Assembly: GCA_900315155.1 (NCBI GenBank)
Contig: OMYB01000013.1
Span: 1 to 64,000 of the forward strand
Length of the DNA: 64,000 nt
Reading direction: 5' to 3'
From: an uncultured Selenomonadales bacterium
GTDB taxonomy: Bacteria > Bacillota > Negativicutes > Selenomonadales > Selenomonadaceae
The notes under the pieces were generated by a model, which saw nothing but the letters and a program-made list of their open reading frames with translations, did no database searches and had not been told where the DNA came from. Below, one piece after another: positions 16,120-25,024 of this stretch. Each line of letters starts with the position of its first letter. Position 1 is the stretch's first letter. Position numbers and translations under genes: made by a program.

Positions 16120-16872
16120 TTAGTGGTTGAAAATGTTCTTCAGAGCCTGCTTGTTGACATCGCGGTTCAGCTGTGCGAGGTACGTCGTCAGCTTGATGTT
16201 CTTCGGGCAGGCCTGGACGCAGTTCTGGCTGTTGCCGCAGCTCGTGATGCCGCCTTTCTCCATCAGGGCATTCAGGCGCTTCGGCGCGTCGAATTTTCCG
16301 AGCGGATGGAGGTTGAACAGGTATGCCTGTACCGTCGGAGCCGGTCCGATGAAGTCGGACTGCGGGCCGACGTTCGGGCAGGCCTCGAGGCAGCAGCCGC
16401 ACGTCATGCAGTGCGAGATCTCGTAAGCCGTCTGCGCCGTGTACGGGTTCTGGATCGGAGCGTCCTTGACCTCCCAGGTGCCGTCGACCTCGACCCAGCC
16501 CTGGATGCGTTTGAGGGACTCAAACATCACGGAGCGGTCGATGAGCAGGTCGCGGATGACCGGGAACGTGCGTGCCGGAGCGAGGTGGATCGGCTGCTCG
16601 AGCTTGTCGACGAGCGAGCAGCAAGCCTGACGGGCCTTGCCGTTGATGACCATCATGCAAGCGCCGCAGACTTTCTCGAGGCAGTTGCACTCCCAGACGA
16701 CCGGAGCGACTTTCTTGCCGTCAGCGGTCACCGGGTTCTTCTGGATTTCCATCAGGGCTGCAACGATGTTGAGGCCCGGACGATACGGAACATCGAACTC
16801 CTGCGTATACGGCTTCTCATTCGGGCCGTCCTGGCGTTCGATAATGAGTCTTACAGTTTTCTGATCTGCCAT
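16120..16872 (-). CDS. frdB: Fumarate reductase/succinate dehydrogenase iron-sulfur subunit, 250 aa
   Basis: This subunit passes electrons between the membrane quinone site and the flavoprotein. The [2Fe-2S] ligands appear as C-N-C-L-E-K-V-C-G-A-C with a later C (about 61-83). The other clusters are bound by C-M-T-C-G-C-C-L-E-A-C-P (about 151-162) and C-G-N-S-Q-N-C-V-Q-A-C-P (about 206-217). The layout is of the Bacillus/epsilon type with a single cytochrome b subunit. It follows frdA after 17 bp. In an anaerobic fermenter next to fumarase the fumarate-reducing direction is likely. Confidence 0.93.
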   Translation of the reverse strand: MADQKTVRLIIERQDGPNEKPYTQEFDVPYRPGLNIVAALMEIQKNPVTADGKKVAPVVWECNCLEKVCGACMMVINGKARQACCSLVDKLEQPIHLAPARTFPVIRDLLIDRSVMFESLKRIQGWVEVDGTWEVKDAPIQNPYTAQTAYEISHCMTCGCCLEACPNVGPQSDFIGPAPTVQAYLFNLHPLGKFDAPKRLNALMEKGGITSCGNSQNCVQACPKNIKLTTYLAQLNRDVNKQALKNIFNH

Positions 16873-16889
16873 TCTATTTGTCCTCCCTC

Positions 16890-18791
16890 TTACTCTTTCT
16901 TAGCTACAGCGTAGTTACGCAGACGCGGCTTGATGAGAGAGTGTTCGAACTCGCGGTAGGAAACCTCCGGCTGCTCCGTCTCCTGATTGAAGGTAACGAT
17001 CGTCGTGCGCATGAACTTCTTGTCATCGCGCTCCATGAAGACGAGGTCGCCCTTCTCATCCATGGCGCGATGCGTCTCCGGATCGAAGTGGAACTTGCCG
17101 ACCTTCTTCTCGATGCGCTCCTTGAGATCCGGATCCATCGTCGGATAATCCGTATCGAGGACGATCTTCGCATGAGCGCCGCGGCTCTCATCACGGAGAA
17201 GTGCAGACTTCGTGATAGCCATTGCATAAATGATCATGTTGCGGAGCTGACGGACGAACATAGCTTCCTGGTTTGCCCAGGTGCCGTGATCCGTAACGCC
17301 GATGCTATCCCACTCTTTGAGGACATCGTTGAGCTCGACCAGGCACTGCTTCAGGCCGTTGTTATCGCGTTCGACGGAGACGTACTTGTACATGATATCG
17401 CCGAGTTTATGATGCAGCTGATGTGCATTCACGGAACCGTTCATGTTGCGGATCTTGTCGAACTCGTCGACGCACTCCTTGCGGGCCTGCTCCATCTCGG
17501 CATCCGTCAGCGGATCGCCGACTTCACTGCTGCGTGCGAGACGCAGAGCCTCCGGGCCGGAAATCGTGCCCGAATACGTAGCGGAGAGCAGGGAGTTTGC
17601 ACCGAGGCGGTTTGCGCCGTGGTACTGGTAATCGCACTCGCCGGAAGCCAGGAGGCCCGGGATGTTCGTGTGATGCATGCGATCGACCCAGATACCGCCC
17701 ATGGAGTAATGGATGGACGGGAAGATCTCCATCGGGACCTTACGCGGATCCTCACCGACGAAGTCGTTATACATCTCGAGGATGCCGCCGAGCTTGCGCT
17801 CGAGGTAAGCAGCCGGGATGTGGGAGAGGTCGAGGTACACGCGGTTCGGGTTGTGCATGCCGAGCCCCATGTGGACGACGACTTTGTAGATGGCGCGGGA
17901 TGCAACGTCACGCGGCACGAGGTTGCCGTATGCCGGATACATATCCTCGAGGAAGTACCAGCGCTCTTTCTCGCCCGTGTCCGGGTTCTTGCGGTAAACC
18001 CAGACGCGGCCACCCTCGCCGCGGCAAGCCTCGGACATCAGACGGTTCTTGTCCGGGCCCGGGATAGCGGTCGGATGGATCTGGAGGAACTCCGGGTTGC
18101 CGAGCTCTGCGCCCTGCTGGTAAACAGCAGAGACAGCGGAGCCGTTGCAGATCGTGGAAGCCGTGCAGCGGCCATAGACCTGGCCCGGGCCGCCCGTTGC
18201 GAGGATGACAGCGTCAGCCGGGAACGAAACGATCTCGTTGGAGTTCATGTTCTGGGCAACGATACCGCGGCAGATGCCCTGCTTGTTGCGGATGATCTTG
18301 ATGAATTCCCAGAACTCGTATTTCTTGACACCGCCCTTGACTTCCCAGCGGCGGACCTGCTCGTCGAGAGCGTACAGGAGCTGCTGGCCCGTCGTGGAGC
18401 CGGCGAATACGGTGCGCTTGTTCTTCTGGCCGCCGAAGTTACGGAGGTCGAGAACGCCTTCAGCCGTGCGCGTGAAAGGCACGCCCATGCGGTCGAACAT
18501 CTTGATCAGTTTCGGTGCAGCCTCAACCATGCCTTTGACAGCGAGCTGGTCAGCGAGGAAGTCGCCGCCGTAGACCGTATCATCGAAATGCTCGTAAATG
18601 GAATCGTGCTCGCCCTTGGTATCCATGCAGGCATTGATACCGCCCTGAGCGCAGAGGGAATGCGAACGTTTTACCGGGCAGTAGGAGAACAGGTCAACCT
18701 TGCCGCCGCCTTCGCAGATTTTCAGCGCAGCCATGAGGCCCGAAAGGCCGCCGCCTACGACGATAATCTTCTTTTCTGGTTTATTAGCCAT
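16890..18791 (-). CDS. frdA: Fumarate reductase/succinate dehydrogenase flavoprotein subunit, 633 aa
   Basis: This is the catalytic subunit interconverting fumarate and succinate. An N-terminal FAD loop (V-V-G-G-G-L-S-G-L, about 7-15) is followed by R-S-H-S-L-C-A-Q-G-G-I-N-A (about 43-55), whose His normally carries covalent FAD. Substrate-binding features are H-P-T-A (about 244), R-G-E-G-G (about 263) and H-Y-S-M-G-G-I-W-V-D (about 358). The length of 633 matches the Bacillus/Wolinella type. It lies between frdC and frdB. Confidence 0.95.
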   Translation of the reverse strand: MANKPEKKIIVVGGGLSGLMAALKICEGGGKVDLFSYCPVKRSHSLCAQGGINACMDTKGEHDSIYEHFDDTVYGGDFLADQLAVKGMVEAAPKLIKMFDRMGVPFTRTAEGVLDLRNFGGQKNKRTVFAGSTTGQQLLYALDEQVRRWEVKGGVKKYEFWEFIKIIRNKQGICRGIVAQNMNSNEIVSFPADAVILATGGPGQVYGRCTASTICNGSAVSAVYQQGAELGNPEFLQIHPTAIPGPDKNRLMSEACRGEGGRVWVYRKNPDTGEKERWYFLEDMYPAYGNLVPRDVASRAIYKVVVHMGLGMHNPNRVYLDLSHIPAAYLERKLGGILEMYNDFVGEDPRKVPMEIFPSIHYSMGGIWVDRMHHTNIPGLLASGECDYQYHGANRLGANSLLSATYSGTISGPEALRLARSSEVGDPLTDAEMEQARKECVDEFDKIRNMNGSVNAHQLHHKLGDIMYKYVSVERDNNGLKQCLVELNDVLKEWDSIGVTDHGTWANQEAMFVRQLRNMIIYAMAITKSALLRDESRGAHAKIVLDTDYPTMDPDLKERIEKKVGKFHFDPETHRAMDEKGDLVFMERDDKKFMRTTIVTFNQETEQPEVSYREFEHSLIKPRLRNYAVAKKE

Positions 18792-18822
18792 GAGTCAATC
18801 TCCTTTTCTTACACCGACAGCC

Positions 18823-19449
18823 TTACATTACGAAGTAGCTGCCCATGAATGCCAGCGTGATGAGGCAGAGCACAGCGCAGAGGCACATGCTGAGGACACC
18901 GACGACATTCTGGACGCGCGGGCCTTTGGCAATGCCCCAGGTCATGCAGAACGTCGTGATACCATTGCAGAAATGGAAGATCGCGGCCCACATGCCGAGG
19001 ATGTAGAGCACCGTCGTGATCGGGCTGCTCGTGAAGAGGTTCTGGAGCAGCTCATAGGAAATCGGCGTGCCCGTAATGCCCTTCGTGAAGATGCGGAGAT
19101 AGCCGATATGCCAGATAAGGAATACGACCAGGTACCATGCCGTCCAGCGCTGCAGAGCAAACTGCCAGTTGCGGATGTACCCAAAGCGGCGCGGGTTGTT
19201 GTTGGCCTGCAGTGCGATGTAGACGCCGTAGATGGCGTGGAAAAGCAGCGGCACGGCGATTGCGCATACCTCGATGCCGAGGAAGATCGGTTTCGGGATG
19301 AGTTCCATCATGGCGAGTGCGCCATTCAGTGCTGCTGCACCGCCCATAGCCATCGAGTTCGTGAAGATGTGCTCAAAAATGACACCGCCAAGAATGAACA
19401 GGCCTACGAGGGAATGCAGACGACGCAGATAAAAGGTTGTGTGAAACAT
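18823..19449 (-). CDS. frdC: Fumarate reductase cytochrome b subunit (SdhC/FrdC type), 208 aa
   Basis: This membrane anchor binds two haems b and oxidises menaquinol. Five hydrophobic segments are visible, and haem-ligand type histidines occur in L-H-S-L-V-G-L, F-H-A-I-Y-G, V-F-L-I-W-H-I-G-Y and I-F-H-F-C-N-G. The early R-R-L-H-S is typical of the b558 family. It follows fumB after an 84-bp gap that forms a long stem, and it precedes frdA. Confidence 0.92.
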   Translation of the reverse strand: MFHTTFYLRRLHSLVGLFILGGVIFEHIFTNSMAMGGAAALNGALAMMELIPKPIFLGIEVCAIAVPLLFHAIYGVYIALQANNNPRRFGYIRNWQFALQRWTAWYLVVFLIWHIGYLRIFTKGITGTPISYELLQNLFTSSPITTVLYILGMWAAIFHFCNGITTFCMTWGIAKGPRVQNVVGVLSMCLCAVLCLITLAFMGSYFVM

Positions 19450-19470
19450 TCTATACCTCCTAAAATTCCA

Positions 19471-19526
19471 GAGAAACGCCGAAGGAATCGGGCAGGGATA
19501 ACCCCCGCCCGGTTCCCCGGTTTCTC
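19471..19526 (-). other. Long intercistronic stem between fumB and frdC
   Basis: The two ends (GAGAAAC and GTTTCTC) and the inner C/G-rich arms pair into an interrupted stem of about 25 bp. No T tract follows, so it is not a clear terminator. It could stabilise or separate the fum and frd parts of the mRNA. Confidence 0.5.
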
Positions 19527-19533
19527 TTATCTA

Positions 19534-20124
19534 TCAATAGCCCTTGAGGGTACGATATTTCTTCTGGTTTACGTCGTAGAGGTTGTTGCCTTCGCAGTCG
19601 ATGACAACGATGGCCGGGAAATCCTCAACCGTCAGCTTGGCGAGGGCCTCCGGACCGAGCTCCGGATAAGCGATGACCTCGTACTTCTTGACGGATTTCG
19701 CAATGTAAGCAGCAGCGCCGCCGACCGCAGCGAAGTACGTGACGCCGTTCTTCTTCATGGACTCGACAACGGCCTCGGAACGGGAGCCTTTGCCGATCAT
19801 GCCCTTGATGCCCTGGTCGAGCATCGTCGGCGTGTAGGCATCCATACGGCCGGAAGTCGTCGGGCCGCAGGAACCGATCGGATCGCCCGGTTTTGCCGGC
19901 GTCGGGCCGAGATAGTAGACCATCTTGTCATGCCAGTCGATCGGCAGTTCCTCGCCAGCAGCGAGAGCCTCGGTCATCTTCTTGTGTGCCGCATCGCGGG
20001 CCGCGTAGATCTCGCCGGTGATGAGCACGGAATCGCCGATATGGAGTTTCTTGGAATCCTCCGCCGTGAACGGAGTGTGAATGCGAATTGGTTCTGCCAT
20101 TGTTATCTCTCCTCTCCTGATCAA
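19534..20124 (-). CDS. fumB: Class I fumarate hydratase, beta (C-terminal) subunit, 196 aa
   Basis: With the alpha subunit it forms the oxygen-labile Fe-S fumarase that interconverts malate and fumarate. Conserved blocks are the swivelling-domain Y-L-G-P-T-P-A, G-S-C-G-P-T-T-S-G-R-M-D (about 83-94), M-I-G-K-G (about 109), and F-A-A-V-G-G-A-A-A (about 132). The stop is followed by the frdC gene. Its ATG overlaps the alpha-subunit stop by 4 bp. The symbol is used for the beta subunit only. Confidence 0.93.
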   Translation of the reverse strand: MIRRGEITMAEPIRIHTPFTAEDSKKLHIGDSVLITGEIYAARDAAHKKMTEALAAGEELPIDWHDKMVYYLGPTPAKPGDPIGSCGPTTSGRMDAYTPTMLDQGIKGMIGKGSRSEAVVESMKKNGVTYFAAVGGAAAYIAKSVKKYEVIAYPELGPEALAKLTVEDFPAIVVIDCEGNNLYDVNQKKYRTLKGY

Positions 20125-20978
20125 AGCGTACGGCTCTTATGACGCATCGCGTGGCAGCAGATGGATACCGCTACCGGCAGCTGGGCGATATGCGTCGGGC
20201 CCCATTCGATGTTGACACCGAGGCAGGTCGTGGAGCCGCCGAGCTGCGGTCCGATACCCGTCTGGTTGACGAGGTCGAGGAGTTCATCTTCGAGTTTCGC
20301 ATAGCGCGGATCCGGGTTGTGAGAGTCAACGGAACGCGTGAGAGCCAGTTTCGACATGACGCAGGCGCGGTCCATGTTGCCGCCGATGCCGATGCCAAGG
20401 ACCGTCGGCGGGCACGGGTTCATGCTGGCATGGAGCACGATGTCCATGACGGCTTTTTTGACGCCCTCGACACCGTCTGCCGGCACGAGCATGCGGACGC
20501 CGCCCTTATTCTCGGAGCCAGCGCCCTTCGGTGCGATCGTGATCTTCAGCTGGTCGCCCGGAACGAGTTTCGTGTAAATGACGCCCGGCGTGTTGTCCTT
20601 CGTGTTCACGCGGTTGAACAGCGGCTCGCCGACGACGGATTTACGCAGATAGCCTTCCGTGTAGCCCTTTGCGATACCAGCGTTGACAGCGTCGTTGAGG
20701 TCGCCGCCCGTGATGTGCAGGTCCTGCCCGACCTCGAGGAACACGATGACCATACCGGTATCCTGACAGTACGGACGATCCTCCGTGCGCGCGATCTCCG
20801 CGTTCTTCAGGATCTGATCCAGCACAGCCTGGCCAGCCGGGGATTTCTCCGTCTCGCGGCCTTTCTTCAGGGCTGCGACGACATCCTCCGGCAGATAATA
20901 CGCAGCCTCTTTGCACATTTCGGCCACGTTTTCCGTGATTGTTTTTGCGTCGAGTTCTCGCAAAGTGATCCCTCCCAT
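20121..20978 (-). CDS. fumA: Class I fumarate hydratase, alpha (N-terminal) subunit, 285 aa
   Basis: This subunit carries the catalytic 4Fe-4S cluster. Recognisable parts are Y-L-P-E-D-V (about 27), C-Q-D-T-G-M (about 70-75), P-K-G-A-G-S-E-N-K-G-G (about 148-158), C-P-P-T-V-L-G-I-G-I-G-G-N-M (about 185-198) and a C-terminal T-C-L-G-V-N. Cysteines of all three blocks are the expected cluster ligands. It is the first gene of a five-gene operon. An ATG with GGAGGGATC-type site is used. Confidence 0.94.
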   Translation of the reverse strand: MGGITLRELDAKTITENVAEMCKEAAYYLPEDVVAALKKGRETEKSPAGQAVLDQILKNAEIARTEDRPYCQDTGMVIVFLEVGQDLHITGGDLNDAVNAGIAKGYTEGYLRKSVVGEPLFNRVNTKDNTPGVIYTKLVPGDQLKITIAPKGAGSENKGGVRMLVPADGVEGVKKAVMDIVLHASMNPCPPTVLGIGIGGNMDRACVMSKLALTRSVDSHNPDPRYAKLEDELLDLVNQTGIGPQLGGSTTCLGVNIEWGPTHIAQLPVAVSICCHAMRHKSRTL

Positions 20979-21008
20979 AAATACAACTTATCACACATGA
21001 TTAGTTTC

Positions 21009-21037
21009 ATCATAGCATATTTTGACGGGGGTTACAA
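21009..21037 (-). promoter_or_regulatory. Promoter of the fum-frd operon
   Basis: Minus-strand TTGTAA (21037-21032), 17 bp, TATGAT (21014-21009), 30 bp before the start codon. Confidence 0.6.
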
Positions 21038-21122
21038 GACGTTTCGAAGGCCCGCGAACCCGCGAAAAACATGAACTCCGTTCACTTTTACCTCCGTCAG
21101 AATGCTGCCGATTTCGCTCATG

Positions 21123-21142
21123 GATGTGACATTGCTCACATC
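21123..21142. promoter_or_regulatory. Crp/Fnr-type operator
   Basis: A perfect TGTGA-N6-TCACA palindrome (21125-21140), extended on both sides to GATGTGA/TCACATC. It lies about 90 bp upstream of the fum-frd -35 element. Crp/Fnr proteins of anaerobes use this half-site type; the actual regulator is unknown. Confidence 0.55.
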
Positions 21143-21242
21143 TACTGGTAGTATTTGCCGTTGAGAGGAAAATTCCTGCTATTGCGTAAAAAAAAGTAAG
21201 ATTATTTTTGCTGATTATCGCAATAAGAAATTTTTATGTTTT

Positions 21243-21773
21243 TTATTTATGACCGATATGCATGCCATGCATACCCGGAAAAAAGTCCGGGTACTCCATG
21301 CGGATGAGCTCGCCCTCCGGCAGGTGGTCCGGCTCGAGCGTGAGGATGAGGAAGGAGCCATGTGCGTCGTCGCGCGGGCGTGCGAGGCTGCCGGGATTCA
21401 CGACCGTGATGGCGGCGGGCAGGAACTCGGCGCAGTGCGTGTGGCCGTAGACGACGATATCGCAGTCCTGAGACGCGGCCTCGCGGATGAGGCGATCCGT
21501 ATCGTACTGCGCGCCGTACGTGTGCCCGTGCGCGAGGAAGATGCGATGCCCCGCCGCCTCGACAATGGTCTCATCCGGCACGAAGCCCGGCCAGTCGCAG
21601 TTGCCCGCGACCTTGTGGACGGTCTTTCCCGTCATCATGGCGAGGTAGTCCGCATCCGTCGTCACATCGCCCGCGTGCAGCCAGAACGCCACCTCCTGCG
21701 CCTCCGGCCGTTCGAGCATCGCATCGATGGCGCGCGTGCTGCCGTGCGTATCGCTGACAATTCCGATCTTCAT
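21243..21773 (-). CDS. YfcE/MJ0936-type metallophosphoesterase, 176 aa
   Basis: A small calcineurin-like phosphodiesterase. Metal ligands of the family are visible: S-D-T-H-G (about 7-11), H-A-G-D-V (about 33-37), G-N-C-D (about 57-60), H-G-H (about 82-84) and G-H-T-H (about 110-113), then N-P-G-S. The N-terminal helix has the expected position. Its ATG overlaps the rdgB stop by 4 bp (ATGA), so the pair is translationally coupled as in other Firmicutes. Confidence 0.92.
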   Translation of the reverse strand: MKIGIVSDTHGSTRAIDAMLERPEAQEVAFWLHAGDVTTDADYLAMMTGKTVHKVAGNCDWPGFVPDETIVEAAGHRIFLAHGHTYGAQYDTDRLIREAASQDCDIVVYGHTHCAEFLPAAITVVNPGSLARPRDDAHGSFLILTLEPDHLPEGELIRMEYPDFFPGMHGMHIGHK

Positions 21774-22372
21774 TTCAAATATTCCTCCAGTGCTTTGGTA
21801 AAGGCCCGCACGGCCTTGCCGCGGTGGCTGATGGCCTGCTTCTCTTCGAGCGTGAGCTCCGCCATCGTCCGGGCATCCGGCGCGCCGCTCACGTAGAAAT
21901 ACGGATCGTAGCCGAAGCCGTTCGTGCCGCGCGCCTCCGTGCGGACTTCGCCGTCGACGCGGCCGCCCGCCGTGAGCTCATGCCCATCGGTATCGAGGAA
22001 GACGAGCTCGCAGCGGTAGTCGGCCGCCGAGCGGTCCGTGCCATGCGCGCGCAGCTCCTCGATGAGCTTGGCGTTATTCGCCGCGTCGTCGCCGTGCACG
22101 CCCGCAAAACGCGCGGAATGCACGCCCGGGGCATTGCCGAGGACGGCGACCTCGAGGCCGGAGTCGTCCGCGATGCAGGCGCAGCCCGTCCGCTCGGCGT
22201 AGAACCGCGCCTTGATGCGCGCGTTCTCCGTAAACGTCGTACCGTCCTCCACGGGCTCCGGCATCGCTGGGAAGTCCGCCAGGGACAACAGCTCGATCGG
22301 CAGATGGGTCAGTGCCGCGCGCAGCTCGCGTACCTTCCCGGCATTTTTCGTGGCTAAAACAACTTGTTTCAT
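21770..22372 (-). CDS. rdgB: XTP/dITP diphosphatase (RdgB/Ham1), 200 aa
   Basis: RdgB removes deaminated purine nucleotides (XTP, dITP, ITP) from the pool. The family start (V-L-A-T-K-N-x-G-K), F-T-E-N-A-R-I-K-A (about 52-60), A-D-D-S-G-L-E-V (about 71-78), G-Y-D-P (about 151-154) and S-H-R-G-K-A (about 180-185) are all present. ATG 22372 has GGAGG upstream. It forms a unit with yfcE, and rph lies upstream on the same strand, a common Firmicute arrangement. Confidence 0.95.
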   Translation of the reverse strand: MKQVVLATKNAGKVRELRAALTHLPIELLSLADFPAMPEPVEDGTTFTENARIKARFYAERTGCACIADDSGLEVAVLGNAPGVHSARFAGVHGDDAANNAKLIEELRAHGTDRSAADYRCELVFLDTDGHELTAGGRVDGEVRTEARGTNGFGYDPYFYVSGAPDARTMAELTLEEKQAISHRGKAVRAFTKALEEYLK

Positions 22373-22405
22373 GACAACCTCCAATTTCGTGCCAAGCGCA
22401 ACAAG

Positions 22406-22450
22406 ACACCTTCCGGCCCTGACGGGCCACCTCCCTCAAAGAGGGAGGCA
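22406..22450. repeat. Dispersed palindromic repeat, copy 3
   Basis: ACACCTTCC-GGCCCTGACGGGCC-ACCTCCCTC-AAAGAGGGAGG: two hairpins of the same family, placed between rph and rdgB. Confidence 0.55.
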
Positions 22451-22459
22451 AGTTCTCGG

Positions 22460-23206
22460 CTACCCTTCACGTCCAACCAGCCAATCAAGGGTGCTGCCGA
22501 GGACGTCTTTTTCGTAGGAGATGAGCTCCGTGCAGCCCTTTTCCCCGAGGGCGAGGAGGCTCGTAAGCTCGCTGTGCGAGAACGGGCGTCCCTCGCCGGT
22601 GCCCTGGATCTCGACGAACTTCCCGGCGCCGCTCATGACGACGTTCATATCGACGATGGCGTGGGCGTCCTCCTCGTAGCAGAGGTCGAGGATCGGCTCG
22701 CCCTCCTCGCTGACGCCGACGCTGATGGCCGCGAGGAAATCCTTGACGGGGAAGATATTTCCCTTTTCGTAGAACGTCGAGCAGGCCTCGACGAGCGCGA
22801 CAAAGGCGCCCGTGATGGACGCCGTGCGCGTGCCGCCATCCGCCTGGATGACGTCGCAGTCGATGTGGATTGTGCGTTCCCCGAGTGCCGCGAGATCGAC
22901 GACGGAGCGCAGACTGCGGCCGATGAGGCGCTCGATTTCCTGCGTGCGCCCCGTCTGCCGCCCGTGCACGGCCTCGCGCTGCGTGCGCACGGCCGTCGCA
23001 CTCGGCAGCAGGGCGTACTCAGCCGCGATCCAGCCCTCGCCCGTGCCACGCTGGAAAAACGGCACGCGCTCCTCGACCGTCGCGGCGCATATCACCTTTG
23101 TCGCGCCCATCTCGATGAGCACGGAGCCGGCCGGATAGCGCTGGAAATGACGCGTCATCCGGCACGGCCGCATCGCGTCCGCCGCGCGCCTGTCCCATCT
23201 CGACAT
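22460..23206 (-). CDS. rph: Ribonuclease PH, 248 aa
   Basis: RNase PH trims tRNA 3' ends by phosphorolysis. The protein shows [10 protein letters not shown] (about 49-58), G-W-I-A-A-E-Y (about 65-71), R-S-L-R-S-V-V-D (about 95-102), [13 protein letters not shown] (about 115-127) and a C-terminal E-I-Q-G-T-G-E. These are the core phosphate- and RNA-binding parts. A perfect AAGGAGGG site precedes the ATG. rdgB and yfcE follow. Confidence 0.96.
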   Translation of the reverse strand: MSRWDRRAADAMRPCRMTRHFQRYPAGSVLIEMGATKVICAATVEERVPFFQRGTGEGWIAAEYALLPSATAVRTQREAVHGRQTGRTQEIERLIGRSLRSVVDLAALGERTIHIDCDVIQADGGTRTASITGAFVALVEACSTFYEKGNIFPVKDFLAAISVGVSEEGEPILDLCYEEDAHAIVDMNVVMSGAGKFVEIQGTGEGRPFSHSELTSLLALGEKGCTELISYEKDVLGSTLDWLVGREG

Positions 23207-23223
23207 GATGATCCCTCCTTACA

Positions 23224-23253
23224 GAAAAAGCCTCCCCTGCGGGGAGGCTCCAA
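23224..23253 (-). terminator. Terminator before rph (end of the upstream unit)
   Basis: GAGCCTCCCC-GC-GGGGAGGCT stem followed by TTTTT on the minus strand, 6 bp after the stop at 23259. Confidence 0.85.
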
Positions 23254-23258
23254 TTGTC

Positions 23259-23930
23259 TTACTTGCCAGATTTCTTGGCTTCCTGATACTGCCGGTAGTT
23301 CTTGATGATGCAGATCGGGCTCTTCTGGCTGGCGTTGCCGAATGGGTTGTCGATGAGCAGCATGCGGGCGATGTCGCCGTCCACCTTCGGCGTGATGCCG
23401 ACGACGCGGCTGCGCTTCAGGTCGTTGACGTCGGCGATCATGGCGCCATAGCAGCCGAGGCGGTCGGTGATCGCCTGGCAGACGTTATCCGCATCCGCCG
23501 GGCCGTAGACGATGCATTTATCGAAAGGAGGCATCGTGCCCGTGACGTCATCGATCATAGCCGTCTCTTTGCCGCCCCAGACGTAGAACATGCCGGGCTT
23601 GCCGACGAGCTTCGCGAGAAAGCCGCCGAACAGCGCGAACGCTACGCGCCATTTGCCCTCGACGTCCATGAGGGACTGCATGCCATGCGGCGAGGCGAGG
23701 GAGCCGTAGTCCGGGATGAACCGGCAGCAGAACTGCGCGACGCGGGAGATCTTGAGGTTCTCCGGGCGGACGTAACGGCCCTGCGTGATGGCGACGACGC
23801 TCTCGGCGCTGCAGACGAGGTCATCGGGGCCGACCTTGCCCTCCGTGTAGCGGGCGATGCTGTCTACGATATCATCTTTCTCGGTCAGGATGCGTGTATG
23901 CACCGGGATGAGTTCCAAATCTTCTGCCAT
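23259..23930 (-). CDS. CofE-like F420-0:gamma-glutamyl ligase family protein, 223 aa
   Basis: The protein has the CofE fold start (I-P-V-H-T-R-I-L-T-E-K-D-D-I), G-x-Y-V-R-P, and C-terminal I-D-N-P-F-G-N-A-S-Q. Firmicutes that lack coenzyme F420 often keep such a short, single-domain homologue of unknown role. It follows a membrane-anchored hypothetical gene after 13 bp and a thioesterase gene before that, all on one strand. A GGAGGAAG site precedes the ATG. Confidence 0.72.
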   Translation of the reverse strand: MAEDLELIPVHTRILTEKDDIVDSIARYTEGKVGPDDLVCSAESVVAITQGRYVRPENLKISRVAQFCCRFIPDYGSLASPHGMQSLMDVEGKWRVAFALFGGFLAKLVGKPGMFYVWGGKETAMIDDVTGTMPPFDKCIVYGPADADNVCQAITDRLGCYGAMIADVNDLKRSRVVGITPKVDGDIARMLLIDNPFGNASQKSPICIIKNYRQYQEAKKSGK

Positions 23931-23943
23931 ACCTGCTTCCTCC

Positions 23944-24534
23944 TTAGTCCAACTTCAGCGTGACACCGGCGAGTTTTGCGATCTCCCCGGCGGAGAGGAT
24001 GACCTGCACCTTGCGGTAATGCCACGGCGTGCGGCCCGTCTCCTGCCAGATGATATCCAGCGGCACATCGACCATCTTCGTCAGCGCTTCCTCGAGTTTC
24101 ATACCTTTGCGCGCCTTGAGCTGCACCAGGGCATAGAGGTTCAGCTTGTCTTCTTTGCTCGCGGAGCCCTTTTTCTCGAGGATAACGGCCTCGAAATAGT
24201 CGTCCTCGCGGTGGATTCTCCTGCCGGAGGCGCCGTCTTTCGTCTCGCGCGGATAGAGCTCGCGGTCCATCTTGCCGCGTGCCTCGATGCCGTCGTACTG
24301 CTCGTACGGCAGTTGCGGGCGCACGATGGCATCCATGATCGTCGCGCACTGCTTGCCCTCGTTGCGATAGGCGAGCTTCTTCGAGATGACGATGCTCTCG
24401 TCGTCTTTCTTCTCCACCTCAAACGGTGCGGATGTATCGACGACGATCTCTTCCTTGCCGGCTGCGGCGAGGTACAGATTCGCGACGACGACGGCCAGCA
24501 CGATGAGGCCGATGATGGCATATAAAATGATCAC
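23944..24534 (-). CDS. Membrane-anchored conserved hypothetical protein, 196 aa
   Basis: An N-terminal hydrophobic helix (about residues 2-25) is followed by a charged soluble domain of mixed strands and helices. The start is GTG at 24534-24532, overlapping the thioesterase stop by 4 bp, with GGAGGAAG upstream. The Y-R-N-E-G-K-Q, Y-P-R-E-T and K-V-Q-V-I-L blocks suggest a folded extracytoplasmic or cytosolic domain, but I recognise no family. It is coupled to the thioesterase and CofE-like genes. Confidence 0.75.
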   Translation of the reverse strand: MIILYAIIGLIVLAVVVANLYLAAAGKEEIVVDTSAPFEVEKKDDESIVISKKLAYRNEGKQCATIMDAIVRPQLPYEQYDGIEARGKMDRELYPRETKDGASGRRIHREDDYFEAVILEKKGSASKEDKLNLYALVQLKARKGMKLEEALTKMVDVPLDIIWQETGRTPWHYRKVQVILSAGEIAKLAGVTLKLD

Positions 24535-24977
24535 TTTTCTTCCTCCTTAGCGGCTTGTTCTGCTTTCTCGCGGGCGAGCGCGTCGGCGAGAGGCCGGTAA
24601 TACTCCTCCGGCAGGCGCGTGATGTGTCCCGTGGCGAGGCTCGTGAAGACGTTCCGGCTCATGCCCGTCACGAGGAGCTCGCCCGTCTTCGCATTGAGGA
24701 TGCGGTACGTGAACTCCATCTTCGCGCGCGTCATGGCCTTCGCCGTCGTCTCGATGAGCACGTTATCATCGAAGCGGGCCGGGCTCACATACTTCGCGCT
24801 CACGGCCGTGATCGGGTAGGAAAACCCATGCTCCGTGAGCACGTTGAGGTCGATGCCGGCCTTGCGCAGGAACTCCACGCGGCCGATTTCGAACCAGCGG
24901 ATATAGTTGGAATGATGGACGACCGCCATGGCGTCCGTCTCATAGTAGTCTACGTGATGCTTTGCCGTGATCGGCAT
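24531..24977 (-). CDS. YbgC/FadM-type acyl-CoA thioesterase, 148 aa
   Basis: This hotdog-fold (4HBT) enzyme hydrolyses acyl-CoA thioesters. It has Y-Y-E-T-D-A-M-A-V-V-H-H-S-N-Y (about 8-22), whose Asp is the family catalytic residue, then W-F-E-I-G-R-V-E-F-L, and F-D-D-N-V-L-I-E-T. ATG 24977 is chosen for its AGGAGG site. Substrate chain length cannot be read from the sequence. Confidence 0.9.
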   Translation of the reverse strand: MPITAKHHVDYYETDAMAVVHHSNYIRWFEIGRVEFLRKAGIDLNVLTEHGFSYPITAVSAKYVSPARFDDNVLIETTAKAMTRAKMEFTYRILNAKTGELLVTGMSRNVFTSLATGHITRLPEEYYRPLADALAREKAEQAAKEEEK

Positions 24978-25024
24978 GTCGATGCCTCCTCTATCTGCTT
25001 GTTTCAAACACAACCTATAGCCTA

